Of a DNA stretch of 64,000 nucleotides, positions 1 to 7,487 are shown in pieces. This DNA is from DATHBD01 sp035296325 (GTDB taxonomy: Bacteria > Actinomycetota > Actinomycetes > Mycobacteriales > Micromonosporaceae). Every line of letters starts with the position of its first letter. The first letter of the stretch is position 1. The notes beneath the pieces are model-generated. The model was not told the origin of the DNA. It did not search any database and worked only from the letters and a program-made list of their open reading frames with translations. A program made the position numbers and the translations under genes. The DNA lies in the NCBI GenBank assembly GCA_035296325.1, contig DATHBD010000020.1:1-64000 (forward strand), read 5' to 3'.

Positions 1-1
1 A

Positions 2-139
2 CACCACCACCGCCTCATCCACCACAGCGAATGGACCGTCCAGATCAACCCCGCCGACGGCAAACCAGAGTTCACCCCACCCGCCCACCTCGACCCACAC
101 CGAAAACCCCAACGCAACCAATACCACCAACGCGAATAA
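2..139 (+). CDS. C-terminal fragment of HNH endonuclease / DUF222 (13E12-type) protein
   Basis: The first 45 codons, running into TAA at 137-139, read as the end of a DUF222/HNH endonuclease protein. They begin HHHRLIHHSEW and include INPADGKPEF, PPAHLDP and a basic end NQYHQRE. From memory, actinobacterial 13E12-repeat HNH proteins end in this way, with His pairs after the HNH metal site followed by a P-x-HLDP-x-RKP tail. The start and catalytic region lie left of the window, so I cannot say whether the gene is intact. Proteins of this family occur in many copies in actinobacteria and are often linked to mobile or repeated DNA; that origin is inference here. It is too short to appear as a normal open reading frame and rests on tail similarity only. 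Confidence 0.7.
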   Translation, partial: HHHRLIHHSEWTVQINPADGKPEFTPPAHLDPHRKPQRNQYHQRE

Positions 140-231
140 CACCACCGCCACCGGAACCGGACCGAGCCGAGGTGCATCGCGCGTCCCGGTGGGTCGACCC
201 CTTGCGGCGTCTCTGCCTGGAGGTTTCCCCG

Positions 232-305
232 CGGACCCGCGGACCCGCGGACCCGCGGACCCGCGGACCCCCGGACCCCCGGACCCCCGGACCCGCGGGG
301 ACCCG
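232..305. repeat. 9-10 bp GC-rich tandem repeat
   Basis: About eight tandem copies of a unit like cggacccgcgg, shifting to cggacccccgg, fill part of the gap (140-329) between the HNH fragment and the stop of the ABC exporter gene. No coding function is evident. It may act as a transcriptional stop or be plain slippage-expanded DNA. Confidence 0.75.
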
Positions 306-329
306 GGGGGCTGGCCTGGCGGTACTCGA

Positions 330-2993
330 CTAGCGGGGCGCGGAGCGGTGACTTGTCGGACGGCGGGCCCCTCTGGGCCGCCTGCCTTGCGGTCGGGTCG
401 GGCGAAGGCGGCCGAGGCGCACGCGGGTGGCGAGCGTCGCCACGGTGGTGAACACCAACAGCGCGGCCATGGCGGACAGCCACGTCGAGGTGCGGTGGTC
501 CCACAGCGGGTCCACGCCCGCCGCGAGGCCGATGCGTTGCAGGTCCACCGTGGCGGCGCCGGCGGCATACCCCCACCGGACCGGTGCCAGGTATGACAGC
601 GTCTCCAGCCAGGGCTGTCCGACGACCGGGAACAGGCCGCCACACAGCACCAGTTGGGTCATCACCAGGCCGACGAGTACCGGCATCGTCTGCTCCACGC
701 TGGAGACCATGGCGCTGGCCAGCAGGCCCAGGGCGGAGCAGGCCAGGGCGGTCGCCGCCACCACGGCGATGATCTCGAGCGTCGGGGTGGCGAGCGCCAG
801 TGCCGCTGCCGGGCCGGCCCGCCCCCACAGCCCGAACTCCACGAAGAGCACGGCCTGCACGACGCACACCGCCGTCAATACGAACAGCTTGGCGCCGAGG
901 TAGGCGCCGGGTGACAGGCCCACGGACCATTCGCGCTCGTAGATCTGCCGCTCCCGGACCAGTTCCCGGATGCTGTTCGTCGCCCCCATGAACGCGGCGC
1001 CGACGAGAAAGATCACCAGAAGCTGCCCGGCTTCGGCGGTTGGCGCGCCGTCGGGCGACGGGCCGAGGCCGGCGGAGCCGGGTACCGCGTGCACCAGCAG
1101 CGCCAACGCCAGCGGCAGGCCGAGGGTGAGTGCGACGTGCAGTCGGTCGGCCGCCGCCACCGCCACGGACCGGGTCGCCAGCACCGCCAACTGTCTGAGC
1201 CCGCCGCGCGCCGATGAGCGCGGGGCGGTCCGACGGTCCCGGGGCGATGGCGCGGTCCGCGGCGCGGCTGCCGCTGTGCGGTCGCGGTACCGGCGAGCCC
1301 ACCGGTCGCCATGCAGCTCTACCTCGGCGAAAGCGTCCGCGTACTCGTCGGCGCCGAAGTACGCCAGCAGCGCATCCGGTGGGCCGAAGTACGCCACCCG
1401 ACCACCCGGCGCCAGGAACAGAACCCGGTGGCAGGTGCTCAGATGCAGCACGTTGTGGGTGGTCAGCACGACGGTACGTCCGCCGTCGGCCAACCCGCGG
1501 AGCACCTGCATGAGATCGCGATCCAGCGCGGGGTCCAGCCCGGCGCCCGGCTCGTCGAGGAGGAGCAGTGCCGGTCGGGTGAGCAATTCCAGTGCTACCG
1601 ATGCGCGCTTGCGCTGCCCGCCGGAGAGTACGCCGATGCGTTTGTCCTGGTGGGAGGTGAGCGCGAGTTGCGCCATCACCTCGTCGACCCGCGCCGACCG
1701 GCCGGCTCGCCCGACGTCCTCGGCGAATCGCAGCCGGGCCGCGTACTCCAGCGCCCGCCGCACCGGAAGCTGGGGATGGACGACGTCATCCTGCGGTACG
1801 AATCCGATCGAGTGACGCAGCTCGTCGTAGTTGGCGTACAGGTCCCGCCCCGCATAGCGCACCTCGCCGCTGTCCGCCGGTGCCGTACCACCCACCGCCC
1901 GCAGCAGGGTCGACTTCCCCGCGCCGCTCGGTCCGACGATGGCGAGCAACTGCCCGGGCTCCAGACTGAAGCTCACCGAGTCGAGGATGACGTTGCCGGC
2001 ACGCCGGACGGTGACCTCGATCGCCCGCAGGGATACCGGGCCGTGCTCGATGTACTCCCACAGCGAAGATCCGTTGTACCGGAAATGGCGCCGGCCGACC
2101 GAGAACTCCTCACCCACACTGAGCGTGCTGGTGCGAATGCGCCGCCCGCGGTGGTACGTCCCGTTCCTGCTGCCGAGGTCGGCCACCTTGAGCTGAGCGC
2201 CCACCCGCCACACCCGAGCGTGGAAGCGGGAGACCAGGACGTCATCGTCGATCACTACGGAGTTGTCGACGGCTCGCCCGATGGTCAGTGCGCCGTTCGG
2301 AGCGCCGCAAGATGCGCCGGTCGATGTGCCTGCCGACGCCCTGCTCCCGGCATCCCTGCTCCCGCCCTCCCTGTTGTCGGCATCGGTCAGGAGATGGGTC
2401 CGCACCAGCGTCAGTTCGGTGGGATCGGCGGGCTGCCCGGTGTGCTCCTTGCGTGGCGCAAGATGGGTGACGCCGTCCTCCGGTGTCGGCGGGCGCGGGC
2501 CGGCTGCCCCCCTGGGGGCTGGCGTAGCGCGGGAGCCTGCCGTAGCCCGGGAGCCTGCCGTAGGGCGGGAGCCTGCCGTAGCCCCAGAACCCGGCACGCC
2601 CCCCGAGCCTGGAAAGCCCGGCGAACCCGGCAGGTTTGGTGAAGCCGGCAAGGTTCGCGGAACGGGCGATGTCGGCGCAACGCTCGGGACCGGCACCGGG
2701 GCCAGTACCAGGGTCGGACCCTGCGGTGATGGGGTCAGGGCGACGACCGTCCGCCGCCGTACGATGATCTCGGTCTGTCGGTCCCGATCCAGCCAGAGGC
2801 CGTTGCGGCTCGAACTGTCCCGCAACACCCAGCCGTCGTGACCGTAAGCGAGCACAGCGTGTTGGGTAGAGACGCGAGAGTCGTCGATGACCACGTCACA
2901 GTGGTGGCCGCGGCCGACGAACGCGGGTTGCCCGGCGCGGTGTCGTTGGGTACGGCCGGCGACCTCGATGAGGATTTCGGGCTGTTCGGTCAA
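330..2993 (-). CDS. FHA-domain ABC transporter, ATP-binding and permease fused (Rv1747-like)
   Basis: An 887-residue half-transporter fused to phosphopeptide-binding modules. FHA1 spans about residues 5-95 (GRGHHCDVVIDD, then SRNGLWL) and FHA2 about 235-310 (TIGRAVDNSVVIDD, GSRNGTYHRG). The ABC ATPase follows, with Walker A GPSGAGKST near 354, signature LSGGQRKR near 455 and Walker B LLLLDEPG near 477. The C-terminus (about 630-860) is a six-helix ABC-2 permease. This order matches mycobacterial Rv1747, whose FHA domains bind phosphothreonines made by Ser/Thr kinases; a lipid or cell-wall export role is family knowledge, not shown here. A Gly/Pro/Ser linker between the FHA domains contains 18-bp DNA repeats (2529-2582) encoding AGSRAT units. 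The start is TTG at 2993, with GAGGTG about 10 nt upstream. It is divergent from the anti-sigma gene at 3377. Confidence 0.9.
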   Translation of the reverse strand: MTEQPEILIEVAGRTQRHRAGQPAFVGRGHHCDVVIDDSRVSTQHAVLAYGHDGWVLRDSSSRNGLWLDRDRQTEIIVRRRTVVALTPSPQGPTLVLAPVPVPSVAPTSPVPRTLPASPNLPGSPGFPGSGGVPGSGATAGSRPTAGSRATAGSRATPAPRGAAGPRPPTPEDGVTHLAPRKEHTGQPADPTELTLVRTHLLTDADNREGGSRDAGSRASAGTSTGASCGAPNGALTIGRAVDNSVVIDDDVLVSRFHARVWRVGAQLKVADLGSRNGTYHRGRRIRTSTLSVGEEFSVGRRHFRYNGSSLWEYIEHGPVSLRAIEVTVRRAGNVILDSVSFSLEPGQLLAIVGPSGAGKSTLLRAVGGTAPADSGEVRYAGRDLYANYDELRHSIGFVPQDDVVHPQLPVRRALEYAARLRFAEDVGRAGRSARVDEVMAQLALTSHQDKRIGVLSGGQRKRASVALELLTRPALLLLDEPGAGLDPALDRDLMQVLRGLADGGRTVVLTTHNVLHLSTCHRVLFLAPGGRVAYFGPPDALLAYFGADEYADAFAEVELHGDRWARRYRDRTAAAAPRTAPSPRDRRTAPRSSARGGLRQLAVLATRSVAVAAADRLHVALTLGLPLALALLVHAVPGSAGLGPSPDGAPTAEAGQLLVIFLVGAAFMGATNSIRELVRERQIYEREWSVGLSPGAYLGAKLFVLTAVCVVQAVLFVEFGLWGRAGPAAALALATPTLEIIAVVAATALACSALGLLASAMVSSVEQTMPVLVGLVMTQLVLCGGLFPVVGQPWLETLSYLAPVRWGYAAGAATVDLQRIGLAAGVDPLWDHRTSTWLSAMAALLVFTTVATLATRVRLGRLRPTRPQGRRPRGARRPTSHRSAPR

Positions 2994-3376
2994 TCAGTCA
3001 ACACCTCGCTCGACTCGGATGGTTACCGCCGTTGCTGCCGCTTCGGATCACCGTCGGTGGATGAGCCGCGCGCCAGACAGGCGCTTCGTGGTCCACCGTG
3101 TACTGGCTGGAGAAGCACCGCTGAAGCATAGGTAGATGTATTTGTCCGTCACGCTCGATCGGTGCGCTGTCACCCGACCGTGGCACCACGAATCGACACA
3201 GCGCTGAAGTCTGCCCGCTATATCCCTTATGTACAGTTGCGGTGCCGACACCGGGAGGGGAACTTCGCTTTAGGAACCGTTTCTGCGGACATGATCTGGG
3301 TATCGCGCCGTCATCGAGGATGCGCGATTCAACTCGCGGCGGACGGCAGCATGGCGGCTGAGGAGGCAAACGGGGC
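2994..3376. other. Divergent intergenic region, 383 bp
   Basis: This stretch separates the FHA-ABC exporter (left, minus strand) from the anti-sigma kinase gene (right, plus strand). I find no credible small gene. It holds the SigB/SigF-type promoter listed separately at 3279-3303, and AT-richer patches near 3125-3145 and 3215-3235. Confidence 0.6.
3279..3303 (+). promoter_or_regulatory. Candidate SigB/SigF-type promoter for the anti-sigma gene
   Basis: GTTT at 3279-3282 and GGGTAT at 3298-3303 are separated by exactly 15 bp. This is the general stress sigma (B. subtilis SigB, mycobacterial SigF) pattern GTTT-N13-17-GGGTAT. The -10 ends 73 nt before the ATG at 3377, which encodes an RsbW-like kinase, so autoregulation by the cognate sigma factor would be typical. 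Motif match only; the start site is not known. Confidence 0.55.
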
Positions 3377-3910
3377 ATGCGACTCACGCTGTCGCTGTCG
3401 CTGCCGCCGGAGCGGGCATCGGTGACCCGGGCCCGCCAGATCCTGGACACCGTACTGAACCTGTGCGATCCGACCGAGGAGTCGCGCGACGTCCTCCGGA
3501 TACTGGTCACCGAGGCGTGTGCCAACGCGGTGGTCCACGGGAGGGAGGGCGGTCCGATCGAGATGGCCATCACCGTCGCCGGTGACGAGTGTGTCGTGGA
3601 GGTCGCCAACCCCGACAGTGCCCTCGATCCGTCAGCGATTGCCGCGCCGGTGCCGGACCCCAACGCCGAGGGTGGGCGGGGGCTCCCGCTGATCCGGGCG
3701 CTCGCCGACGACGCCGAGATCGCCAACCCGCGGCCGGGCTGGGTGGCGGTCCGTATGGTCAAACGGTTGACCACCGGCGGTACCACGGGCGGCACCTCGC
3801 TCGCCGGGTCGGGCGGGCTTGGGTCAGGCGGGCTTGCGTCAGGCGGGCTTGGGTCAGGCGAGTTTGCGTCAGGCGAGTTTGCGTCAGGCGAGCATGGTGC
3901 GGCTGGGTGA
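3377..3910 (+). CDS. RsbW-like anti-sigma factor ATPase (HATPase_c_2)
   Basis: A 177-residue GHKL-fold protein. The N-box VTEACANAVVHG is near residues 46-57 and the ATP-lid Gly motif GGRGLPLIRALAD near 96-108, as in RsbW/SpoIIAB kinases that hold a sigma factor inactive and phosphorylate a STAS antagonist. The G1 box reads EVANPDS rather than the usual V-x-D-x-G, so catalysis may be altered. The last 45 residues are low-complexity 5-residue units (GLGSG, GLASG, EFASG) from a 15-bp DNA repeat and lie outside the fold. It ends tail to tail with the phosphatase gene, overlapping it by 27 bp. Neighbouring phosphatase and STAS genes suggest a partner-switching system; the target sigma factor is not in this window. 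Confidence 0.85.
   Translation: MRLTLSLSLPPERASVTRARQILDTVLNLCDPTEESRDVLRILVTEACANAVVHGREGGPIEMAITVAGDECVVEVANPDSALDPSAIAAPVPDPNAEGGRGLPLIRALADDAEIANPRPGWVAVRMVKRLTTGGTTGGTSLAGSGGLGSGGLASGGLGSGEFASGEFASGEHGAAG
3807..3894. repeat. 15-bp tandem repeat at a convergent gene junction
   Basis: About six imperfect copies of a 15-bp unit, gggcttgggtcaggc with gagtttgcgtcaggc variants. They encode the C-terminal tail of the anti-sigma protein and reach into the end of the convergent phosphatase gene, whose stop codon lies at 3884-3886. Confidence 0.85.
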
Positions 3911-5098
3911 GGCAGCCGGCTGCCACTCGACCAGGACCGCTGTGGCGTCGTCCTGGAGGCGTTCGTGCTGGTGGCTCAGGATGGCATGGATCAGGCGGCG
4001 CATTGTCTCGGGCGCTGACAGCTGATCGGCGAGGGCGCGGGTGACGTAGTCCACGAGTCTCGGTACGCCGAAGAATTCGCCGTCTTCGGTGCGCGCTTCG
4101 GTAACACCGTCGGTGTACAGCAGGATCTGGTCGCCCGGTTGCAGGGCCTCCTCCTCGACGCCCGGGATGGGGTCGCCCATCCGGCCGAGCCCTAGCGGCA
4201 TGGCGGTCGGCGCGTCCATCGCCTTGACGAGCTTGCCCTGGCGCAGCAGCAACTCGCCCGGGTGTCCGGCAGAAATCTTGCGGACCAGACCTGACGTGGT
4301 GTCCAACTCCATCAGGACTCCGGTCACGAAGCTGGTCGGGTGCTTCGCGCTGATCCACTTGTCGATGGACCGGTAGGTGTCCACCAGGTCCAGCCCGCTG
4401 CGGCGGGCGTTGCGGTACGCGTTGATGGTCAGTGAGGTGATCGCGCTGGTGTCGATGCCGTGCCCCACCGCGTCGAAGATCGCGACATGCAGCGTGTCAT
4501 CGTTGACGGCGTAGTCGAACGCGTCGCCACCCACGTCGTAGCACGGCTCGAGGATGGCGCTCACTGCCACTTCCCGGCTGACGAAGGTGAGCGGGGGCAG
4601 GAGGTTCCAGAGGATCTCCGCGGCGAGCTGCATGGGCAGGCGGCGTCGGGTCCGTTCAATCGCGTCGCCGTAGGCCCGACGGGTCATCAGCAGCTCGGCG
4701 AGCAGGCTGGCCACGCTCTGGTAGTCGTAGCGGAGCTCCGCCGTCGGCTCGATCTTGGTTAGGATCTCGATGACGCCGAGACGCTCGGTGCCGTCGAGCA
4801 AGGGCACCCAGAGACGGTACCCGGACTCGTGCGCCGTCTCGTGGGTCTCGGTCAGCGCGAACGCGCGACCGGCGAGCGTGCCGTCAATCGCGATGGTTTC
4901 CGGATTGGGAGCATCGTCGGACAGCATCGGCACGAGGCTGACCTGGTTGTAGTCGGCGAGGTGGATGATCATGTCTTCGGCGTCGAGGAGTTCGGCGGCG
5001 CGTCGGGCGAGTTGGGGGATATCGCCGGGTCGGGTTCGGTGCGATGCGCTCAGCAGCATCTGCAGTGCCTGCTTGGCGTCCGCCACGCTCACCGCCAA
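3884..5098 (-). CDS. GAF-domain SpoIIE/RsbU-type PP2C phosphatase
   Basis: A 404-residue serine phosphatase. A GAF-like sensor occupies about residues 20-150. The PP2C core (about 170-395) keeps the metal-binding motifs: YDVGGDAFD, FDAVGHG, SAGHPG, LLYTDGVTEAR and DDATAVLV. Such enzymes dephosphorylate STAS antagonists so that they can displace the anti-sigma kinase, and the RsbW-like gene lies next door on the other strand. No membrane segment is seen, so it should be cytosolic, with the GAF domain sensing a ligand or partner. The start is TTG at 5098 or GTG at 5092; neither has a strong ribosome site. The upstream region (5099-5380) is repeat-rich. Confidence 0.88.
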   Translation of the reverse strand: MAVSVADAKQALQMLLSASHRTRPGDIPQLARRAAELLDAEDMIIHLADYNQVSLVPMLSDDAPNPETIAIDGTLAGRAFALTETHETAHESGYRLWVPLLDGTERLGVIEILTKIEPTAELRYDYQSVASLLAELLMTRRAYGDAIERTRRRLPMQLAAEILWNLLPPLTFVSREVAVSAILEPCYDVGGDAFDYAVNDDTLHVAIFDAVGHGIDTSAITSLTINAYRNARRSGLDLVDTYRSIDKWISAKHPTSFVTGVLMELDTTSGLVRKISAGHPGELLLRQGKLVKAMDAPTAMPLGLGRMGDPIPGVEEEALQPGDQILLYTDGVTEARTEDGEFFGVPRLVDYVTRALADQLSAPETMRRLIHAILSHQHERLQDDATAVLVEWQPAASPSRTMLA

Positions 5099-5261
5099 TC
5101 GCTAGCTGCCTGGTGGAGCCGCCTATCCCGGAGGGGTGTCCGGTTTCGGCGCGGCCGGCCTGGTCAGCTGGCCTCCGATTGCCCTCAGCATGACAGGGAT
5201 TGCGCAAGTTGAGGGGACTCGGCCCGCCCGAGATGTCATCGCGTGTCGGATCCCGCGGCAC

Positions 5262-5371
5262 GGGCGACGGTCCGGGCGGGCGACTGGTCCGGGCGGGCGA
5301 CGGTCCGGGCGGGTGACGCCGTGCGGGCGACGGTCCGGGCGGGCGACGGTCCGGGCGGGTGACGCCGTGCG
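5262..5371. repeat. 16-bp tandem repeats upstream of the phosphatase gene
   Basis: Units like cgggcgacggtccggg alternate with a cgggtgacgccgtg variant, giving a second-order duplication of about 45 bp. The array sits in the 282-bp gap 5099-5380, upstream of the phosphatase gene and just past the stop of the GAF-ANTAR gene. No gene is seen in this gap. Confidence 0.8.
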
Positions 5372-5380
5372 CCGAGTGGG

Positions 5381-6319
5381 TCAGTCGGCGGGGGGTGCTG
5401 GGCTGGCCTGGCTGACGAGCACGGCGGTCGCCACGTCGGTAAGCGACCGGCCGCTGTGCTCCGCCTGGTCCCGCAGGTGCAGGTAGGCGCCCTCCGGCGA
5501 GCGGTGCTCGCCCGCCATCATCACACCGATGGCCCGTTGGATGAGGGCGCGGACGGAGAACGCCTCGGTAAGGCCGGTCAGCAGCTGTCCCGCGCCATTG
5601 TCGAGGGCGGCACTGTCGAGGGCGCCGTTGTCGAGGGCGCCGTTGTCGAGGGCGGCACTGTGCAGGGCGGCACTGTGCTGGGCGGCACTGTGCTGGGCGG
5701 CACTGTCCAGGGTGGCATTGTCGAGGGCGCCATTGCCGCGGGCGGCACCTTCGCGGGGGCCGTTGTCGCGGAGACCATTGCCGGGTGTGTCCCCGGATCG
5801 GCCGTTGGACTGCGTGCGGTGCGGGTCGTAGACGGACCACACTTCGGCGATCAGGGGGGCCATGGTGGCCGGGTCGTGACCGTACAGGTTGAGGGCGGCG
5901 ATCGGCACGCCGCTGCCGGCGAAGAGCGGAATCGACAGCGAGCTGCGAAGGCCCAGCCGGAAGGCCTCATCGCGGAACCGGGGCCAGGCCATGGTTGCCG
6001 TGACGTCGGGCATCGCGACCGGAGCAGCGGTCTGCATGGCGTCCATGCAGGGACCGGTTCCGTCGGCGTACTGAGCCTCGTCCACGGCTCTGGCGATGTC
6101 ATTGCTGGCGGCGACCGTGGTGTACGAGTCATCACGTAGCGTTGTGATCGAGGCGTAGCTCACCGCTGGAACGAGGTTCGCGGCGAGTTGAGCGATCCTG
6201 ACCAGTTGAGTGTCGATGGCGTCGGTTTCGTCCGGAGTACCGGCGAGCGTGACGAGGCTGTCGACAAGTGGTCCTTCGGGGCGTAGAGCCGAAGGGGGTG
6301 CTGGCCGCGGCTGCATCAC
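5381..6319 (-). CDS. GAF-ANTAR transcription antitermination regulator with repeat linker
   Basis: 312 residues. An N-terminal GAF domain (about 20-170; GTGPCMDAM, SSLSIPLF) is followed by a C-terminal ANTAR domain (about 245-300; RALIQRAIGVMMAGEHRSPEGAYLHL). ANTAR proteins bind paired hexaloop RNA hairpins and prevent termination; here the GAF domain would be the sensor. Between the domains lies a hydrophilic linker of nine 5-residue units (ALDNG, AQHSA, ALHSA), encoded by 15-bp repeats at about 5590-5745. That linker is absent from the second GAF-ANTAR protein at 7488. The ATG at 6319 follows a region with five copies of a 17-bp repeat, so expression may be affected by it. Confidence 0.87.
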   Translation of the reverse strand: MMQPRPAPPSALRPEGPLVDSLVTLAGTPDETDAIDTQLVRIAQLAANLVPAVSYASITTLRDDSYTTVAASNDIARAVDEAQYADGTGPCMDAMQTAAPVAMPDVTATMAWPRFRDEAFRLGLRSSLSIPLFAGSGVPIAALNLYGHDPATMAPLIAEVWSVYDPHRTQSNGRSGDTPGNGLRDNGPREGAARGNGALDNATLDSAAQHSAAQHSAALHSAALDNGALDNGALDSAALDNGAGQLLTGLTEAFSVRALIQRAIGVMMAGEHRSPEGAYLHLRDQAEHSGRSLTDVATAVLVSQASPAPPAD

Positions 6320-6345
6320 GACAAGTCCTTCCTCGGTGGAGCGAT

Positions 6346-6430
6346 CGTTCGGTTCTGCGGGTGGTTCGGTCCTGCGGGTGGTTCGGTCCTGCGGGTCGTT
6401 CGGTCATGCGGGTGGTTCGGTCCTGCCGGT
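6346..6430. repeat. Five 17-bp direct repeats in the GAF-ANTAR leader region
   Basis: Five head-to-tail copies of a unit close to ggttcggtcctgcgggt, at 6346, 6363, 6380, 6397 and 6414. They lie between the STAS gene stop (6452) and the GAF-ANTAR start (6319). They could be iterated protein-binding sites or slippage repeats; 17 bp is not a multiple of three and the region is non-coding. Confidence 0.85.
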
Positions 6431-6451
6431 TCGGAAATGTCTGAGCATCGC

Positions 6452-7045
6452 TCAGCCGCCCTGAGACGGCGCCGGCTCCATGCGCAGAGTTTGGTCCAAT
6501 CGGGTGATCTCGAGTACCCGGCGCACGATGCCCTGCACGCCGCGAACGAAGAATTCGCTCCCGTGCGCGGTGGCCCGATGATTCGCGGCGACCAGGGCGT
6601 TCACCCCGGCCGCGCCGAAAAAGGTCACCTGGCTCAAATCGCAGCATACGTGCGGGCGCCGCTCGGTCGCATCCAGCAGTGCGGTACGAAGCAGAGTCAC
6701 CGTCTCCAGATCGACCTCCCCGGCGACGGCCACGACCACCAGGTCGCGGTCAGATCCGGATCGGGCGGCCGCCGGCTCGATGTGGCGGGTCACCGTAATC
6801 AGGGCGGTACCGTCGACGCCGGCCACGGCGGCCACCACATCGAGTGATGTGGAAGCGTGCCGGGCGCGGTCCCCACTTGCACGGTCCCCACTTGCACGGT
6901 CCCCACTCGCACGGCCCCCACTCGCGCGGTCCCCATTTGCGCGGTCGGCAGTCGCGCGGTCGAGGATCGATGGTGAATCCGGGGCAGACGGCGCGTCCCC
7001 GCCAGACGGCGAATGGCGCGACCAGAGGTGCTCAGAATTGGACAC
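6452..7045 (-). CDS. STAS-domain anti-sigma factor antagonist-like protein, no phospho-Ser motif
   Basis: 197 residues. The C-terminal half (about 95-190) is a STAS fold, with VVVAVAGEVDLETVTLLRTAL and the helix-preceding loop VTFFGAAGVNAL. In classic SpoIIAA/RsbV the loop is F-x-D-S-S-G, with the serine phosphorylated by the anti-sigma kinase. Here both serines are alanine, so it cannot be switched off at that site, and may be constitutive or work by another route. The N-terminus has 5-residue units DRASG from a 15-bp repeat (about 6870-6962) and looks disordered. Same strand as the GAF-ANTAR gene, with a 132-bp gap. Confidence 0.82.
   Translation of the reverse strand: MSNSEHLWSRHSPSGGDAPSAPDSPSILDRATADRANGDRASGGRASGDRASGDRASGDRARHASTSLDVVAAVAGVDGTALITVTRHIEPAAARSGSDRDLVVVAVAGEVDLETVTLLRTALLDATERRPHVCCDLSQVTFFGAAGVNALVAANHRATAHGSEFFVRGVQGIVRRVLEITRLDQTLRMEPAPSQGG
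6870..6962. repeat. 15-bp in-frame repeat in the STAS gene
   Basis: About six copies of a unit like gcggtccccacttgc on the plus strand, read in reverse as DRASG-type pentads near residues 28-58 of the STAS protein. Confidence 0.85.
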
Positions 7046-7206
7046 AGTGATCCCGTCGGTAGAGCGTGACGGGCGCGCGGCTTGACCCGATTCTTATCGT
7101 AGTCAGGTCGCGCGAAACCGCCAACCACGCCGGCCGGCAGCAGGCGTCACCCTCCCCGAAAGAGGAACGATTGGGCCGGCGATGTGTGGGTAGCCTGAAT
7201 CGTCCG

Positions 7207-7458
7207 CGCCTAGCGGCGCGAGACCGGCGAGGCGAGACCGGCGAGGCGAGACCGGCATGGTCAGACCGGCCGGGCCGGGCCGGCAGGTCAAATCGGGCAG
7301 GTCAAATCGGCGGGGCCCGTGCGGCGGGGCCCGAGCGGCGGGGCCCGACGGCGGGCCGGGCCGGCAAGGCGGCTAACCGGCAGCCGGACCGGCAGCCGGA
7401 CCGGCAGGGCGCGAATGGCGGGGCGCGAATGGCAGGACGCGAATGGCAGGGCGGGACT
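7207..7458. repeat. Chain of five different short tandem repeats in a divergent promoter region
   Basis: The gap 7046-7487 between the STAS gene (minus) and the second GAF-ANTAR gene (plus) is mostly repeats, one family after another: gcgagaccggcgag (about 7217-7260), ggcaggtcaaatcg (7279-7312), gcggggcccg (about 7312-7352), cggcagccggac (7379-7407) and gaatggc(a/g)ggrcgc (7412-7455). No gene is seen. The left part is AT-richer (ttcttatcgtagt near 7090) and may hold the STAS promoter. Confidence 0.75.
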
Positions 7459-7487
7459 GGCGGAGCGATGCACAGGGACGCGAGGGC

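Noticed and set aside
6170..6182. Second LexA-like site (GAAC-gag-GTTC)
   Set aside because: Spacer is 3 instead of 4 bp and it lies inside the GAF-ANTAR coding region.
5262..6430. Pentapeptide-repeat (ice- or gyrase-mimic type) domains in the GAF-ANTAR and STAS proteins
   Set aside because: The 5-residue units do not follow the A(D/N)LXX pattern and are just 15-bp DNA repeats in linkers.
7207..7458. Possible CRISPR array
   Set aside because: Repeats are adjacent with no unique spacers and unit sequence changes along the stretch; no cas genes nearby.
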